In this document: piece by piece, positions 25,377 through 32,958 of the stretch
Layout: each line of letters starts with the position of its first letter
Position numbering within the stretch: position 1 is the stretch's first letter
Source of the DNA: UBA1067 sp050874585
Lineage (GTDB): Bacteria > Verrucomicrobiota > Kiritimatiellia > RFP12 > UBA1067
Direction of reading: 5' to 3'
Assembly (NCBI GenBank): GCA_050874585.1
Contig: JBNMKZ010000006.1
Location: forward strand, 11,261 to 75,260
DNA length: 64,000 bases
Notes under the pieces: generated by a model
What the model saw: the letters and a program-made list of their open reading frames with translations, nothing else
Database searches by the model: none
Told to the model about the DNA's origin: nothing
Translations under genes and position numbers: made by a program

Positions 25377-26491
25377 AAACCCTCGAACGATACGTCTTCG
25401 GCTCATTCCTGTCGAGCTTCGTGCTCGCCTTCCTCGTGCTCAGTTTCGTGCTGACGGTCGGGCTGATGGTGCAGATTGTCGGCTTCATCCTGGACGGTGT
25501 GCCGATGTCGCTCGTCGCGGAGTTCGCGGCTGTGAGCTTCCCCGAGACGCTGCAGTGGACGATGCCGCTCGCGCTGCTCGTGTCGAGCGTGCTCGTCTTT
25601 TCGCGGATGAGCGCCGACAGCGAAATCGCCGCGATGCGCGCCTGCGGCGTGAACCTGCTCGCGGTCATGAAGTGGCCGATTCTCTTTGCGTTTTTGTGTA
25701 GTGCACTGGGGATGTTCGTCAACAACGAGATTGTGCCGCGAGGGCATGAAATCCGCCGCACGCTGAAGTCGAAGGTATCCGTCGGGACGGGGCTTGAGAT
25801 TCTCGAGCCCGGGCGCATCATCGACGACTTCCCGAATGTGAAGATTTACTTCGGCTCGAAGGAGGGAAACTGGTTGCACGACCTCGTCGTGATGGACTAC
25901 ACCGACCCGAAGGTCGATCGGATGATTACGGCGGCGAAGGCCCTCGTGACCAGCCAGGGCCGCGATGTCTCGCTCGACCTCTACCAGATGACGATGGATC
26001 CGCTTGATGCCGACCATCCGACGATGGCGCGGGCGAATCGCGTCCAGTACCTCGTGAAGGATGCGCTCAAGGACTCCCACTACACGCGCCGCGACAAGGA
26101 CCTGCGCTTTCGGGAGGTGCTGGACAAGATCGGGCGGCTGAAGGAGCGCATCCGTGGGTTGACGAATGCGAGCCACGCGAAGGGGACGGAGCGGCAGCTT
26201 CTTGAGCGGGAACTCTCGAACCTGAAGGTCGAGTTCATGAAGCGCTTCGTCTTCGCCATGGCCTCGTTCTGCTTTGTCCTAATCGGCGTGCCGCTCGGCA
26301 TTCGTGCGCAGCGCAAGGAGTCGTCGATTGGCATGGCGATTTCGCTGGCGGTTTCGCTGGGCTACTACATGGTTGTCATTCTGGCCCTCGGCATGGAAAA
26401 CCAGGCCTCGCTTCATCCCGAAATCATCATCTGGCTGCCGGTGGTCGTCTGCTTCGGCCTGGCGGCGCGGCTGATACCGAAGAACCTTTAA
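25373..26491 (+). CDS. LptF/LptG family LPS export permease
   Basis: 372 residues from TTG 25373, overlapping the tyrS stop. Three N-terminal membrane segments (from ERYVFGSFLSSFVLAFLVLSF), a periplasmic beta-jellyroll part (about 110-260: NVKIYFGSKEG, LHDLVVMDYTD), then three C-terminal membrane segments (from RFVFAMASFCFVLIGVPLGI). This is the YjgP/YjgQ arrangement that works with the LptB ATPase to extract LPS from the inner membrane. I cannot say whether it is LptF or LptG, and no second copy adjoins. lpxA follows after 40 nt. Confidence 0.92.
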   Translation: MKTLERYVFGSFLSSFVLAFLVLSFVLTVGLMVQIVGFILDGVPMSLVAEFAAVSFPETLQWTMPLALLVSSVLVFSRMSADSEIAAMRACGVNLLAVMKWPILFAFLCSALGMFVNNEIVPRGHEIRRTLKSKVSVGTGLEILEPGRIIDDFPNVKIYFGSKEGNWLHDLVVMDYTDPKVDRMITAAKALVTSQGRDVSLDLYQMTMDPLDADHPTMARANRVQYLVKDALKDSHYTRRDKDLRFREVLDKIGRLKERIRGLTNASHAKGTERQLLERELSNLKVEFMKRFVFAMASFCFVLIGVPLGIRAQRKESSIGMAISLAVSLGYYMVVILALGMENQASLHPEIIIWLPVVVCFGLAARLIPKNL

Positions 26492-26531
26492 GAGAGAAAC
26501 GAATACGACAAAAGAAAAGGAGAGTAAGACG

Positions 26532-27311
26532 ATGGCGAAGATTCATTCAACGGCGATTGTGGAGGACGGCGCGATTCTGGGCGCGGACATTGAGGTCGGG
26601 CCTTACGCCCACATCGGGGCGAACGTGAAGATCGGCGACGGCACGACGATTGGCCAGGGCGCGATTGTCGACGGGCATACGACGATTGGCAACCAGTGCC
26701 AGATTTTCCCCTACGCCCTTATCGGCATGAAGACGCAGGACCTCAAGTACAAGGCGGGGTCGGTCAGCTATGTGGAGATTGGCAACCGCACGGTGATTCG
26801 CGAGTTCGCGACTGTGCATCTCGGCACGGCGGACGGCGAGAAGACGATTATCGGCGACGACTGCCTGTTCATGGCCTACTGCCACGCGGCGCACGGTGTG
26901 ATTCTCGGCAACCACGTGATTTGCTCGAATTCTGTTCAGCTGGCGGGCGACGTCCATCTGCAGGACTACGCCATCGTCGGCGGATGCGCGGCTTCGCACC
27001 AGTTCTGCACGGTTGGCCGCCACGCGATGGTCGGTGGCATGTGCAAGGTGCGGCAGGATGTGCCGCCGTATATGCTTTGTGACATGGTCGAGGGCACGAT
27101 GAAGGTACTCGGTCCGAATGTTGTCGGTCTCACGCGGCGTGGCTTCAAGCGGGAGGTGATTCAGGCCATCAAGGAGGCCTATCGCTTCATCTACCGTGAC
27201 GGACTGAACCGCACCCAGGCCCTTGAGCGCGTCGAGAACGACGTCGAGCCGTTTGAGGAAATAAAGGAACTCGTCTCCTTTTACCGCCACTCCACACGCG
27301 GCGTTTGCTGA
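26532..27311 (+). CDS. lpxA: Acyl-ACP:UDP-N-acetylglucosamine O-acyltransferase
   Basis: 259 residues, the standard LpxA length; it carries out the first step of lipid A synthesis. The N-terminal two thirds are hexapeptide repeats forming a left-handed beta-helix (IHSTAIVEDGAILGADIEVG, VKIGDGTTIGQG). The catalytic His is in MAYCHAAHGVILGN near residue 120, and GGCAASHQFCTVGRHAMVGG follows. The helical C-terminus contains RRGFKREVIQAIKEAYRFIYRDGL. AAAGGAG precedes the ATG. It sits next to the Lpt permease and murF, an envelope-synthesis block. Confidence 0.96.
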   Translation: MAKIHSTAIVEDGAILGADIEVGPYAHIGANVKIGDGTTIGQGAIVDGHTTIGNQCQIFPYALIGMKTQDLKYKAGSVSYVEIGNRTVIREFATVHLGTADGEKTIIGDDCLFMAYCHAAHGVILGNHVICSNSVQLAGDVHLQDYAIVGGCAASHQFCTVGRHAMVGGMCKVRQDVPPYMLCDMVEGTMKVLGPNVVGLTRRGFKREVIQAIKEAYRFIYRDGLNRTQALERVENDVEPFEEIKELVSFYRHSTRGVC

Positions 27312-27313
27312 CG

Positions 27314-28477
27314 ATGGGCCTGAACGCGTTTGGCTTCTGCGGGGCGACAATCGATTCCCGGCTGGTCCGGCCGGGAATGCTCTACGTTGCCCTCAAGGGG
27401 GAGCGGGCCGACGGCAACAATTTTATTCCGCAGGCCCTGGCCGCCGGCGCGGCGAAAGTCATCGGCGGGGCGAACGCCCTCGCCGAGATGCAGGCCCTTG
27501 CGCACGACTATCGCCGTTCGCTCAGGGCGAAGGTCATCGGTGTGACGGGTTCGGCCGGCAAGACGACGACCAAGGAATTGCTCAGGGCCTTTCTCTCCCG
27601 TCTCGGCAAGGTCCATGCCACGGAGGGGAATTTCAACAATCATCTCGGGCTTCCCCTGACCATCCTGAACTGTCCTCCCGATGCGGACTATCTCGTCGTC
27701 GAGATGGGGACGAACCATCCGGGCGAGATTGCGAAACTCTGTGACATCGCCGAGCCGGACATCGGGTTGATGACGAACGTGGGCACGGCCCACCTGGAGT
27801 TCTTCGGTTCCCAGGACGGCATCGCGGACGAGAAGGGAACGCTCTTTGCGCGGGCGACGGATTTCTCGGTCGTTTCGTCCGAGAACGTGCGGCTGGCGCG
27901 GCTGCGGAATCTCTGCCGCGCCGAGCTGATTGAGGTCGACCCTCACGCGGCGTGGATGGCGGCGGCCTTGGACGGCGTGTTGCCGGGTGCGCACAATGTC
28001 TCGAACGCCTGCCTCGCCTTCGCCGTGGCCGAACGCCTCGGGGCGACGCGGGCGGATGCCGTGGCGGCCCTTGCGGACTTCCGTCTGCCAGGGGCGCGGT
28101 GGCGGCAGATTGAGCGTGGCGGCGTCCATTTTGTTGACGACAGCTACAACGCCAACCCGGACTCGATGGTTGCCGCGCTGGATGCCTTCGCGAAGATGCC
28201 GTGCACCGGGCGGCGCGTGGCCGTGCTGGGCGACATGGGGGAACTCGGGCCGAAGTCATTCGCCTTCCACCAGCGGGTCTTCGCCCATGCGAAGGGCCTC
28301 GGCATTCCGCTCGTCATCGGCGTGGGGGCGCAGTCCGCCCGTTGCGCCTGCGATCGGGCGTATTCCACATTGGAGGACTTGATGGACGCATTCCGCTCGC
28401 TGGTCTCGTCCGGCGACCGGGTGCTCCTGAAGGCCTCCCATTCCATGAACCTCTCGAAATTGATAGACAGCCTGTGA
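27314..28477 (+). CDS. murF: UDP-N-acetylmuramoyl-tripeptide--D-alanyl-D-alanine ligase
   Basis: 387 residues from ATG 27314, 2 nt after the lpxA stop; a TTG at 27305 is an alternative. It adds D-Ala-D-Ala to the peptidoglycan precursor. The substrate-binding N-terminus is short (DSRLVRPGMLYVALKGERADGNNFI). The ATP loop is GVTGSAGKTTTKELL near residue 77, followed by GNFNNHLGLPLT, the Mg site VVEMGTNHPGEI and the C-terminal ligase domain with DDSYNANPDSM. It is slightly shorter than E. coli MurF (about 450) because the N-terminal domain is reduced. The aroQ start overlaps its stop. Confidence 0.94.
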   Translation: MGLNAFGFCGATIDSRLVRPGMLYVALKGERADGNNFIPQALAAGAAKVIGGANALAEMQALAHDYRRSLRAKVIGVTGSAGKTTTKELLRAFLSRLGKVHATEGNFNNHLGLPLTILNCPPDADYLVVEMGTNHPGEIAKLCDIAEPDIGLMTNVGTAHLEFFGSQDGIADEKGTLFARATDFSVVSSENVRLARLRNLCRAELIEVDPHAAWMAAALDGVLPGAHNVSNACLAFAVAERLGATRADAVAALADFRLPGARWRQIERGGVHFVDDSYNANPDSMVAALDAFAKMPCTGRRVAVLGDMGELGPKSFAFHQRVFAHAKGLGIPLVIGVGAQSARCACDRAYSTLEDLMDAFRSLVSSGDRVLLKASHSMNLSKLIDSL

Positions 28478-28917
28478 ACATACTCGTACTCAATGGGCCG
28501 AACCTGAACCTGCTCGGCATTCGCGAACCGGCACTCTACGGCAACCGCACCTATGCGGACCTGGAGCGCTTTATCGCCGACACGGCCGCCGGCCTCGGTC
28601 GGGACGTGACCGTCGAGGTGCGCCAGTCGAACCACGAGGGTGTGCTCGTGGACTGGATTCAGTCCGCCCGGGGTGTCTTCGACGGAATCGTCCTCAACGC
28701 CGCCGCCTACACCCACACCTCCGTCGCCATTCTCGACGCGCTGAAGGCGGTGGCGATTCGCACGATCGAGGTGCACCTGACCGAGCCGAAGGCGCGTGAG
28801 CCGTTCCGCCGCGTCTCCTACGTGGGAATGGTTGCGGAAAAGACGTGTTCCGGGCGCGGGTTCGAGTCGTATGCGGATGCCATCCGCTACCTCGTCGAGA
28901 CGCAGGGGAGGGCGTAG
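28474..28917 (+). CDS. aroQ: Type II 3-dehydroquinate dehydratase
   Basis: 147 residues from GTG 28474, which overlaps the murF TGA. It dehydrates 3-dehydroquinate to 3-dehydroshikimate (step 3). Signature: LVLNGPNLNLLGIREPALYG with the catalytic Tyr on the flexible lid, then RQSNHEG, VLNAAAYTHTSVAILDAL (catalytic His), and EVHLTEPKAREPFRRVSY. The lid follows REPALYG as in other AroQ enzymes. It supplies the only middle step missing from the two fused aro proteins at 19870-23835, although in a different operon (tyrS promoter). Confidence 0.94.
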   Translation: MNILVLNGPNLNLLGIREPALYGNRTYADLERFIADTAAGLGRDVTVEVRQSNHEGVLVDWIQSARGVFDGIVLNAAAYTHTSVAILDALKAVAIRTIEVHLTEPKAREPFRRVSYVGMVAEKTCSGRGFESYADAIRYLVETQGRA

Positions 28918-28921
28918 GGCC

Positions 28922-29173
28922 ATGCCGCTTTACGTCTATGAGGCGAAGGAGCCCGCGAAGGGCTGTGCGAAGTGCCGTGACGGATTCGAAGTGACGCAGT
29001 CCCTGAAGGAGCCGCACCTCACGAAATGCCCAGACTGCGGGGCTGAAATCTACCGCGTCATTCAGGCCCCGGGGCTGACCCATTCCAAGACCGACCTCCA
29101 CTACCGGGCCAAGCGCGCCGGGTTCAAGTGCCTGAAGAAAGTCCAGAAGGGCGAGTACGAGACGCTTTACTGA
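28922..29173 (+). CDS. FmdB-like zinc ribbon protein
   Basis: 83 residues from ATG 28922. The start PLYVYEAKEPAKGCAKCRDGFEV and the pair CPDC near residue 39 give two CxxC knuckles, as in the FmdB/CxxC_CXXC_SSSS regulatory family. These small proteins are often near amidase or envelope genes and may bind nucleic acid or partner proteins; the function here is unknown. The tail (HYRAKRAGFKCLKKVQKGEYE) is basic. It lies between aroQ (4 nt) and a glycosyltransferase (3 nt) in the same transcript. Confidence 0.8.
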   Translation: MPLYVYEAKEPAKGCAKCRDGFEVTQSLKEPHLTKCPDCGAEIYRVIQAPGLTHSKTDLHYRAKRAGFKCLKKVQKGEYETLY

Positions 29174-29176
29174 GCG

Positions 29177-30361
29177 ATGACCGTTTGGATTGAGAACCCG
29201 TTCGACAACCTGCCGCGTGAGGGGTCGCGTCCGCTTCGGTTCTGGCTGATGGCCCGGGCCTTCGTGCAGGCGGGGCATCGGGTGGTCTACTGGACGAGCG
29301 ACTTCAGCCATACGGCGAAGGCGCGGCGGAATTTGCCGACGGCCTTCACGGACGAGGGCGTGGCCGTGCGGCTCGTACCGACGCCGCCCTACCGAACGAA
29401 CGTCAGCCTGGCGCGGATTCGCAGTCACCGCGCCTATGCGCGGGCCTGGGAGGCGGCCGCCAGTGCGACGGATTTGTCCGCTCCGAACGCGATCATCGTC
29501 TCCACGCCGCCGCTTGCGACGGGGGACATGGCGATTCGCCTGGCGCGGCGGTTTGGGGGGCGGCTTGTCGTGGACGTGATGGACGCCTGGCCCGAGACCT
29601 TTTACCGGCTCCTGCCGACCTTCGCGGCCCCGCTGCTTGGGCGGATGCTGTTCGCGTCCGCCGACGCGGCGGCGCGGCGGCTTTACCGGGCGGCGGATCT
29701 TGTGACGGGCGTCGCCGACCGCTATGGGGCGATAGCCCGTTCGAAGGGGGCGACCTCGTATCGGCGCTTCTATCACGGCATCGACTGTGCGGCCGCCCCC
29801 GCCCGGATCGAGGGACGGCGGGCAGGCGTTGCGCTCGTCTACATCGGGAACATGGGTACGACCTACGACCTTCAGACGCTCGTGCAGGCAATGGAACTTT
29901 TGCCGACGGCCACGCTGGATCTCGCTGGGGCGGGTGCACAGGCCGAGGCGGTCGTGCGGCTCATCCGCGAACGGGGCCTGGTGGAGCGCGTCCGCTACCA
30001 CGGCTACCTGAAGGCGGCCGACATGGCCGACCTCCTCAGCCGGGCCGACATCGGGGTCGTCCCCATGGCGAGCGAGAGCTTCGTGGGCGTACCCTACAAG
30101 TTCGCCGATTACGCGGCGGCGGGATTGGCCATCGTCAGTTCGCTCGGGGGCGAAACCGAAGACCTGTTGCGGAAATATGGCGCGGGGGCCGTCTACCGCT
30201 GGGGGAACGCTCGCTCGCTTGCGACGGCGGTGGACTCGCTGGTGCCGCGTCTCGCGGCGGCGCAGGCCGCCTCGCGGCGGCTGGCGCACGAGGAACTCGA
30301 TGCGCGGCAGATTTATGCGGACTATGTCCGGGCCGTCGAGCGGTTGGTGTCGGAGTCCTGA
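29177..30361 (+). CDS. Glycosyltransferase family 4-type protein
   Basis: 394 residues, GT-B fold. The N-terminal half runs VWIENPFDNLPREGSRPLRF (acceptor side, similar to WbuB-like GT4 enzymes), IIVSTPPLATGDMA and DVMDAWPETFYRLLP. The C-terminal donor domain has VYIGNMGTTYDLQTLVQAMELL near residue 218, a FVGVPYKFADYAAAGLAIV segment near 300 and a conserved Glu before it. It probably adds a sugar to a lipid-linked or surface glycan, consistent with lpxA, lpt and murF in the same operon. It is the last gene of the tyrS transcript; a GC-rich inverted repeat (30362-30378) follows, without a T-run. Confidence 0.85.
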   Translation: MTVWIENPFDNLPREGSRPLRFWLMARAFVQAGHRVVYWTSDFSHTAKARRNLPTAFTDEGVAVRLVPTPPYRTNVSLARIRSHRAYARAWEAAASATDLSAPNAIIVSTPPLATGDMAIRLARRFGGRLVVDVMDAWPETFYRLLPTFAAPLLGRMLFASADAAARRLYRAADLVTGVADRYGAIARSKGATSYRRFYHGIDCAAAPARIEGRRAGVALVYIGNMGTTYDLQTLVQAMELLPTATLDLAGAGAQAEAVVRLIRERGLVERVRYHGYLKAADMADLLSRADIGVVPMASESFVGVPYKFADYAAAGLAIVSSLGGETEDLLRKYGAGAVYRWGNARSLATAVDSLVPRLAAAQAASRRLAHEELDARQIYADYVRAVERLVSES

Positions 30362-30440
30362 CCGCCGCGTCGCGGCGGAATAATCAGAAGATTCGGAGGA
30401 TGAGCCTGTCGGCGGCCCGTCGTGTGCCGTTGGACGGGCT

Positions 30441-30678
30441 GGCCCTTGCGCACGGGAAGGGAGCCCCGTGCGCATACGGGACTCCCGTTGTGCGCAGGCG
30501 GGGCTTCTGTCGTGCGCATCTCGCGAAGTTCCTATGCCCATCGGAAGAAAACTTACTGCCCAGTAACTTTAGACTTACTGCCCAGTAAGTTTTGATTTAC
30601 TGCGCAGTAAGTCTGTCGCCGATGGGCATCGGAATCGCGGCGACTGCCCAAAGGTTTCGCGGCGGATGCCGATGGTCG
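30441..30678. repeat. 22-bp-period array of dyad units (array 3, best preserved)
   Basis: Eleven 18-bp units each separated by 4 bp start at 30441, 30463, 30485, 30507, 30529, 30551, 30573, 30595, 30617, 30639 and 30661. Examples: GGCCCTTGCGCACGGGAA, GCCCCGTGCGCATACGGG, TTCCTATGCCCATCGGAA, ACTTACTGCCCAGTAAGT, ATTTACTGCGCAGTAAGT, CGCCGATGGGCATCGGAA. The centre is TGCGCA, TGCCCA or TGGGCA in ten units and TGCCGA in the last; the arms change but stay mostly complementary. In 30362-30908 I see no other feature apart from the promoter at 30847. Confidence 0.9.
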
Positions 30679-30846
30679 CCGCGGCGGAGGGTGTTTATTC
30701 CGGTTTCTTGTCGGTTTGTGAATGAAATCTTGCGCTTTTGTCGCCTTCGTGGCTTGGGCGGACGGCAATTCCGCCGCGCCCAACGGGTGCAGACACCGCC
30801 ACATCTTCGCCGCGAGAGGCATCCACTATCAATGTCGCCGCATAAA

Positions 30847-30855
30847 TGATAGAAT
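30847..30855 (+). promoter_or_regulatory. Probable extended -10 promoter of small gene 30909
   Basis: TGATAGAAT, one mismatch from the TGNTATAAT used elsewhere. The next start is 53 nt downstream, with GAGGTGAG before it. Confidence 0.5.
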
Positions 30856-30908
30856 AGCGGCACTTCTTGAAAGAGAACAGACCCTTGTATGGAAAGCGAG
30901 GTGAGTTT

Positions 30909-31112
30909 ATGGCTACATCGAGTATAACTGCGAACTTTTGCACTGACGACCCCAAGGTCGCCAACAAGATTGTTCATACCTTATTTACAGACATGAAACC
31001 GTCATCCAAATTGCCGACGGCTCTCCATTCGGAGAGGAAGTACACGTCAGCACAGGAACGCGCTTTCTGGCGGCGATTTGAAAAGGTGCATGGATTGATG
31101 GCGAACGCATGA
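30909..31112 (+). CDS. Small hypothetical protein
   Basis: 67 residues from ATG 30909, preceded by GAGGTGAG. The sequence begins MATSSITANFCTDDPKVANKI and ends with a basic helix (RAFWRRFEKVHG). I do not recognise the family. The opening resembles small proteins of the antitoxin or YoeB-linked type, but no toxin partner is adjacent, so this is not assigned. Base composition is closer to 50% GC than its neighbours, which together with its isolation between a repeat array and a glycan operon hints at recent acquisition. It is short, so coding status is itself uncertain. Confidence 0.5.
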   Translation: MATSSITANFCTDDPKVANKIVHTLFTDMKPSSKLPTALHSERKYTSAQERAFWRRFEKVHGLMANA

Positions 31113-31206
31113 TCAATTCAATGAGATAATAGGCTGATAGGTCGGTTGCAGTCGCGGTATTCATTCAAAAGTGGCTCGTCCAGTTGTGCAAACGCGGGAG
31201 AGTTGG

Positions 31207-31214
31207 TGTAGAAT
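31207..31214 (+). promoter_or_regulatory. Possible -10 region of the glycan-use operon
   Basis: TGTAGAAT with TAGAAT at 31209-31214. The spacing to TG is one base short of the usual motif, so this is weak, but it is the best candidate before the start at 31259. Confidence 0.3.
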
Positions 31215-31258
31215 ATCCACAGTTGCGAAAAGGCAAGTCATTGTGTGAGGAACTAACC

Positions 31259-32947
31259 ATGCAAAAATCGCTCAAGTCGTTAGCAAAAATGTCGAGAACA
31301 CGTAAGCTGGTCGCCGCGCTGCCCCTGGCGCTCGCGGCAACCGGAGCCTTTGCCGGAGTGGTGGGCACGTTGCCCGAACCGACGGTCGTGGACGGTAAGA
31401 ACGTCTACACGCTGGGGACGAGCACGTCGGATGCGATTCCGACGCGTGAGAACGCCGAGGCGAACTACGACTACATCGACTGGGCGTCGCTCAGCGTGCC
31501 CGCCGGGTCGGTCGTCAAGCTGAACGGCGCGGTCGTGCTCGATGCATTGCCCGAGGACGTCACCTACGACTGGATCGCCTGCACGCGCATCGCCTATGTC
31601 GGCACGAGTTTCGCCACCGCCGGTAAGAAAGTGACGGTCCCCGCGACGGCGACGGCTCTCTTCTACACGAGCACGGTGACGAAGAGCGAGGACGGAACCT
31701 CGTTCTCGCTGTCGTCCGACAAGAATTCCACGATTCAGGCGGATGTCGAAATCAATGGCGAGTTGCCGGTTCCAGGCGGCTACCAGCCCCGCTTCCAAGG
31801 ATCGGTAACAGGAACGGGTGCGATGGATCTAAATGGTTTTGGCACATCGCTCGGCTTTTACGGCTCGCTATCCTTCAGCGGTTCAGTTGCCTTTGGAGCT
31901 TCGCAGGAGGCAGAAACGATTCGCATTACCTCTACTGAAGGTGTGAGTTCTCTTGGTGTTGTGAAAAGTAGTTATCTTCCCGCCAAACCTGCTGGCTCAG
32001 GACCTAATGCTGTTTTCTTTACGCCACAAGATGAGGCTGGGGCATCGCACGAGTTGACAATTGGTGAACTTTATCTTTGTGGTTGGACTTCTCGCGGAGG
32101 TGGTGTTGATGTCATTGGAGGCAACTCTCTCAGAACGGAGACGGGCTTTGCACGGCGTTGGGGTGTGCAACTCGTTACCTATGGGAATGATACGATTCGT
32201 GTCAAGAACATTACTGGTCAGGATATTCCGTGCCTTGGCCTCTTTGCGGATGAAAATGTGAGTTACAAGGTTGATGCGGAGGAGCCGAAGTTTGATAAAG
32301 GCCTCGGAAACTTTATCATTGAAGGAAATCAGAGCACGGAGGCCTTCATTATTTCTCCGATGGCGAATGTGACATTGACGGGTTACCATGGGAATTATGC
32401 TGCGAACCGTTACTTCTTCTATACAGCTGAGTCGAGTGTTGTGAATCGTGCGCAGATTCTTGACTTTTCTGGCATTGGGGGCTCTGGTTTTGACCTTGGG
32501 CATGAGCACTGGCGGGTGATGGGTTATAGTCCGGCAAGTCTGCCGCAGAAGATTGTCAATCACAAGGGACGTCCGGATCGCATTAACATCTATCTTTCAG
32601 ACAGCGAGTGGACGATGCCGTTCGACTTCGGTGCGGAGGATGTGAATCCGGCACGGTGCGAGACGGACTGTCGGTATCTTCATGTCGCCGCCAAGGGTAC
32701 GGTCTATGTGCGCAATAACACGACGGCGGCGCATGCGGCGTATCCGTCGGAGTGGACGGAATATCCCGTCATCACGACCTACGCGGGTGGTGCGCCGACG
32801 AACGAGAAGGGCGAGTCGGTCTTCAATGACTGGACGATCGTTCCCGTCGGCAAGTGGGGTCAGGTCCAGATTGAGAAGGTCGTGAAGGATACGGGCCTCT
32901 ACCTGCGCATGCGCCGGGAGAACGCCTTCCACATCATCATCCGCTGA
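31259..32947 (+). CDS. Secreted beta-rich surface protein with mosaic composition
   Basis: 562 residues from ATG 31259. A signal peptide of about 37 residues with a long basic N-region ends near ATGAFAGVVG. The rest is rich in Gly, Ser, Thr and Asn, predicted beta, with no enzyme motif; it resembles adhesin or autotransporter-passenger style repeats, but no barrel or sorting tail follows. Bases from about 31800 to 32590 are clearly AT-richer (codons such as ttt, gtt, aat) than both flanks, which look like the rest of the window, so the middle was probably exchanged. It heads the operon of secreted glycosidases and may bind the substrate or cell surface. Confidence 0.7.
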   Translation: MQKSLKSLAKMSRTRKLVAALPLALAATGAFAGVVGTLPEPTVVDGKNVYTLGTSTSDAIPTRENAEANYDYIDWASLSVPAGSVVKLNGAVVLDALPEDVTYDWIACTRIAYVGTSFATAGKKVTVPATATALFYTSTVTKSEDGTSFSLSSDKNSTIQADVEINGELPVPGGYQPRFQGSVTGTGAMDLNGFGTSLGFYGSLSFSGSVAFGASQEAETIRITSTEGVSSLGVVKSSYLPAKPAGSGPNAVFFTPQDEAGASHELTIGELYLCGWTSRGGGVDVIGGNSLRTETGFARRWGVQLVTYGNDTIRVKNITGQDIPCLGLFADENVSYKVDAEEPKFDKGLGNFIIEGNQSTEAFIISPMANVTLTGYHGNYAANRYFFYTAESSVVNRAQILDFSGIGGSGFDLGHEHWRVMGYSPASLPQKIVNHKGRPDRINIYLSDSEWTMPFDFGAEDVNPARCETDCRYLHVAAKGTVYVRNNTTAAHAAYPSEWTEYPVITTYAGGAPTNEKGESVFNDWTIVPVGKWGQVQIEKVVKDTGLYLRMRRENAFHIIIR

Positions 32948-32958
32948 CGACGATTGCG

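Noticed and set aside
30441..30678. CRISPR array
   Set aside because: The step is only 22 bp with a 4-bp spacer; there are no unique 30-bp spacers, no constant direct repeat and no cas genes in the window.
30909..31112. Toxin-antitoxin pair
   Set aside because: The N-terminus recalls small antitoxin-like proteins, but no second small gene lies next to it, and the region 31113-31258 has no reading frame of interest.
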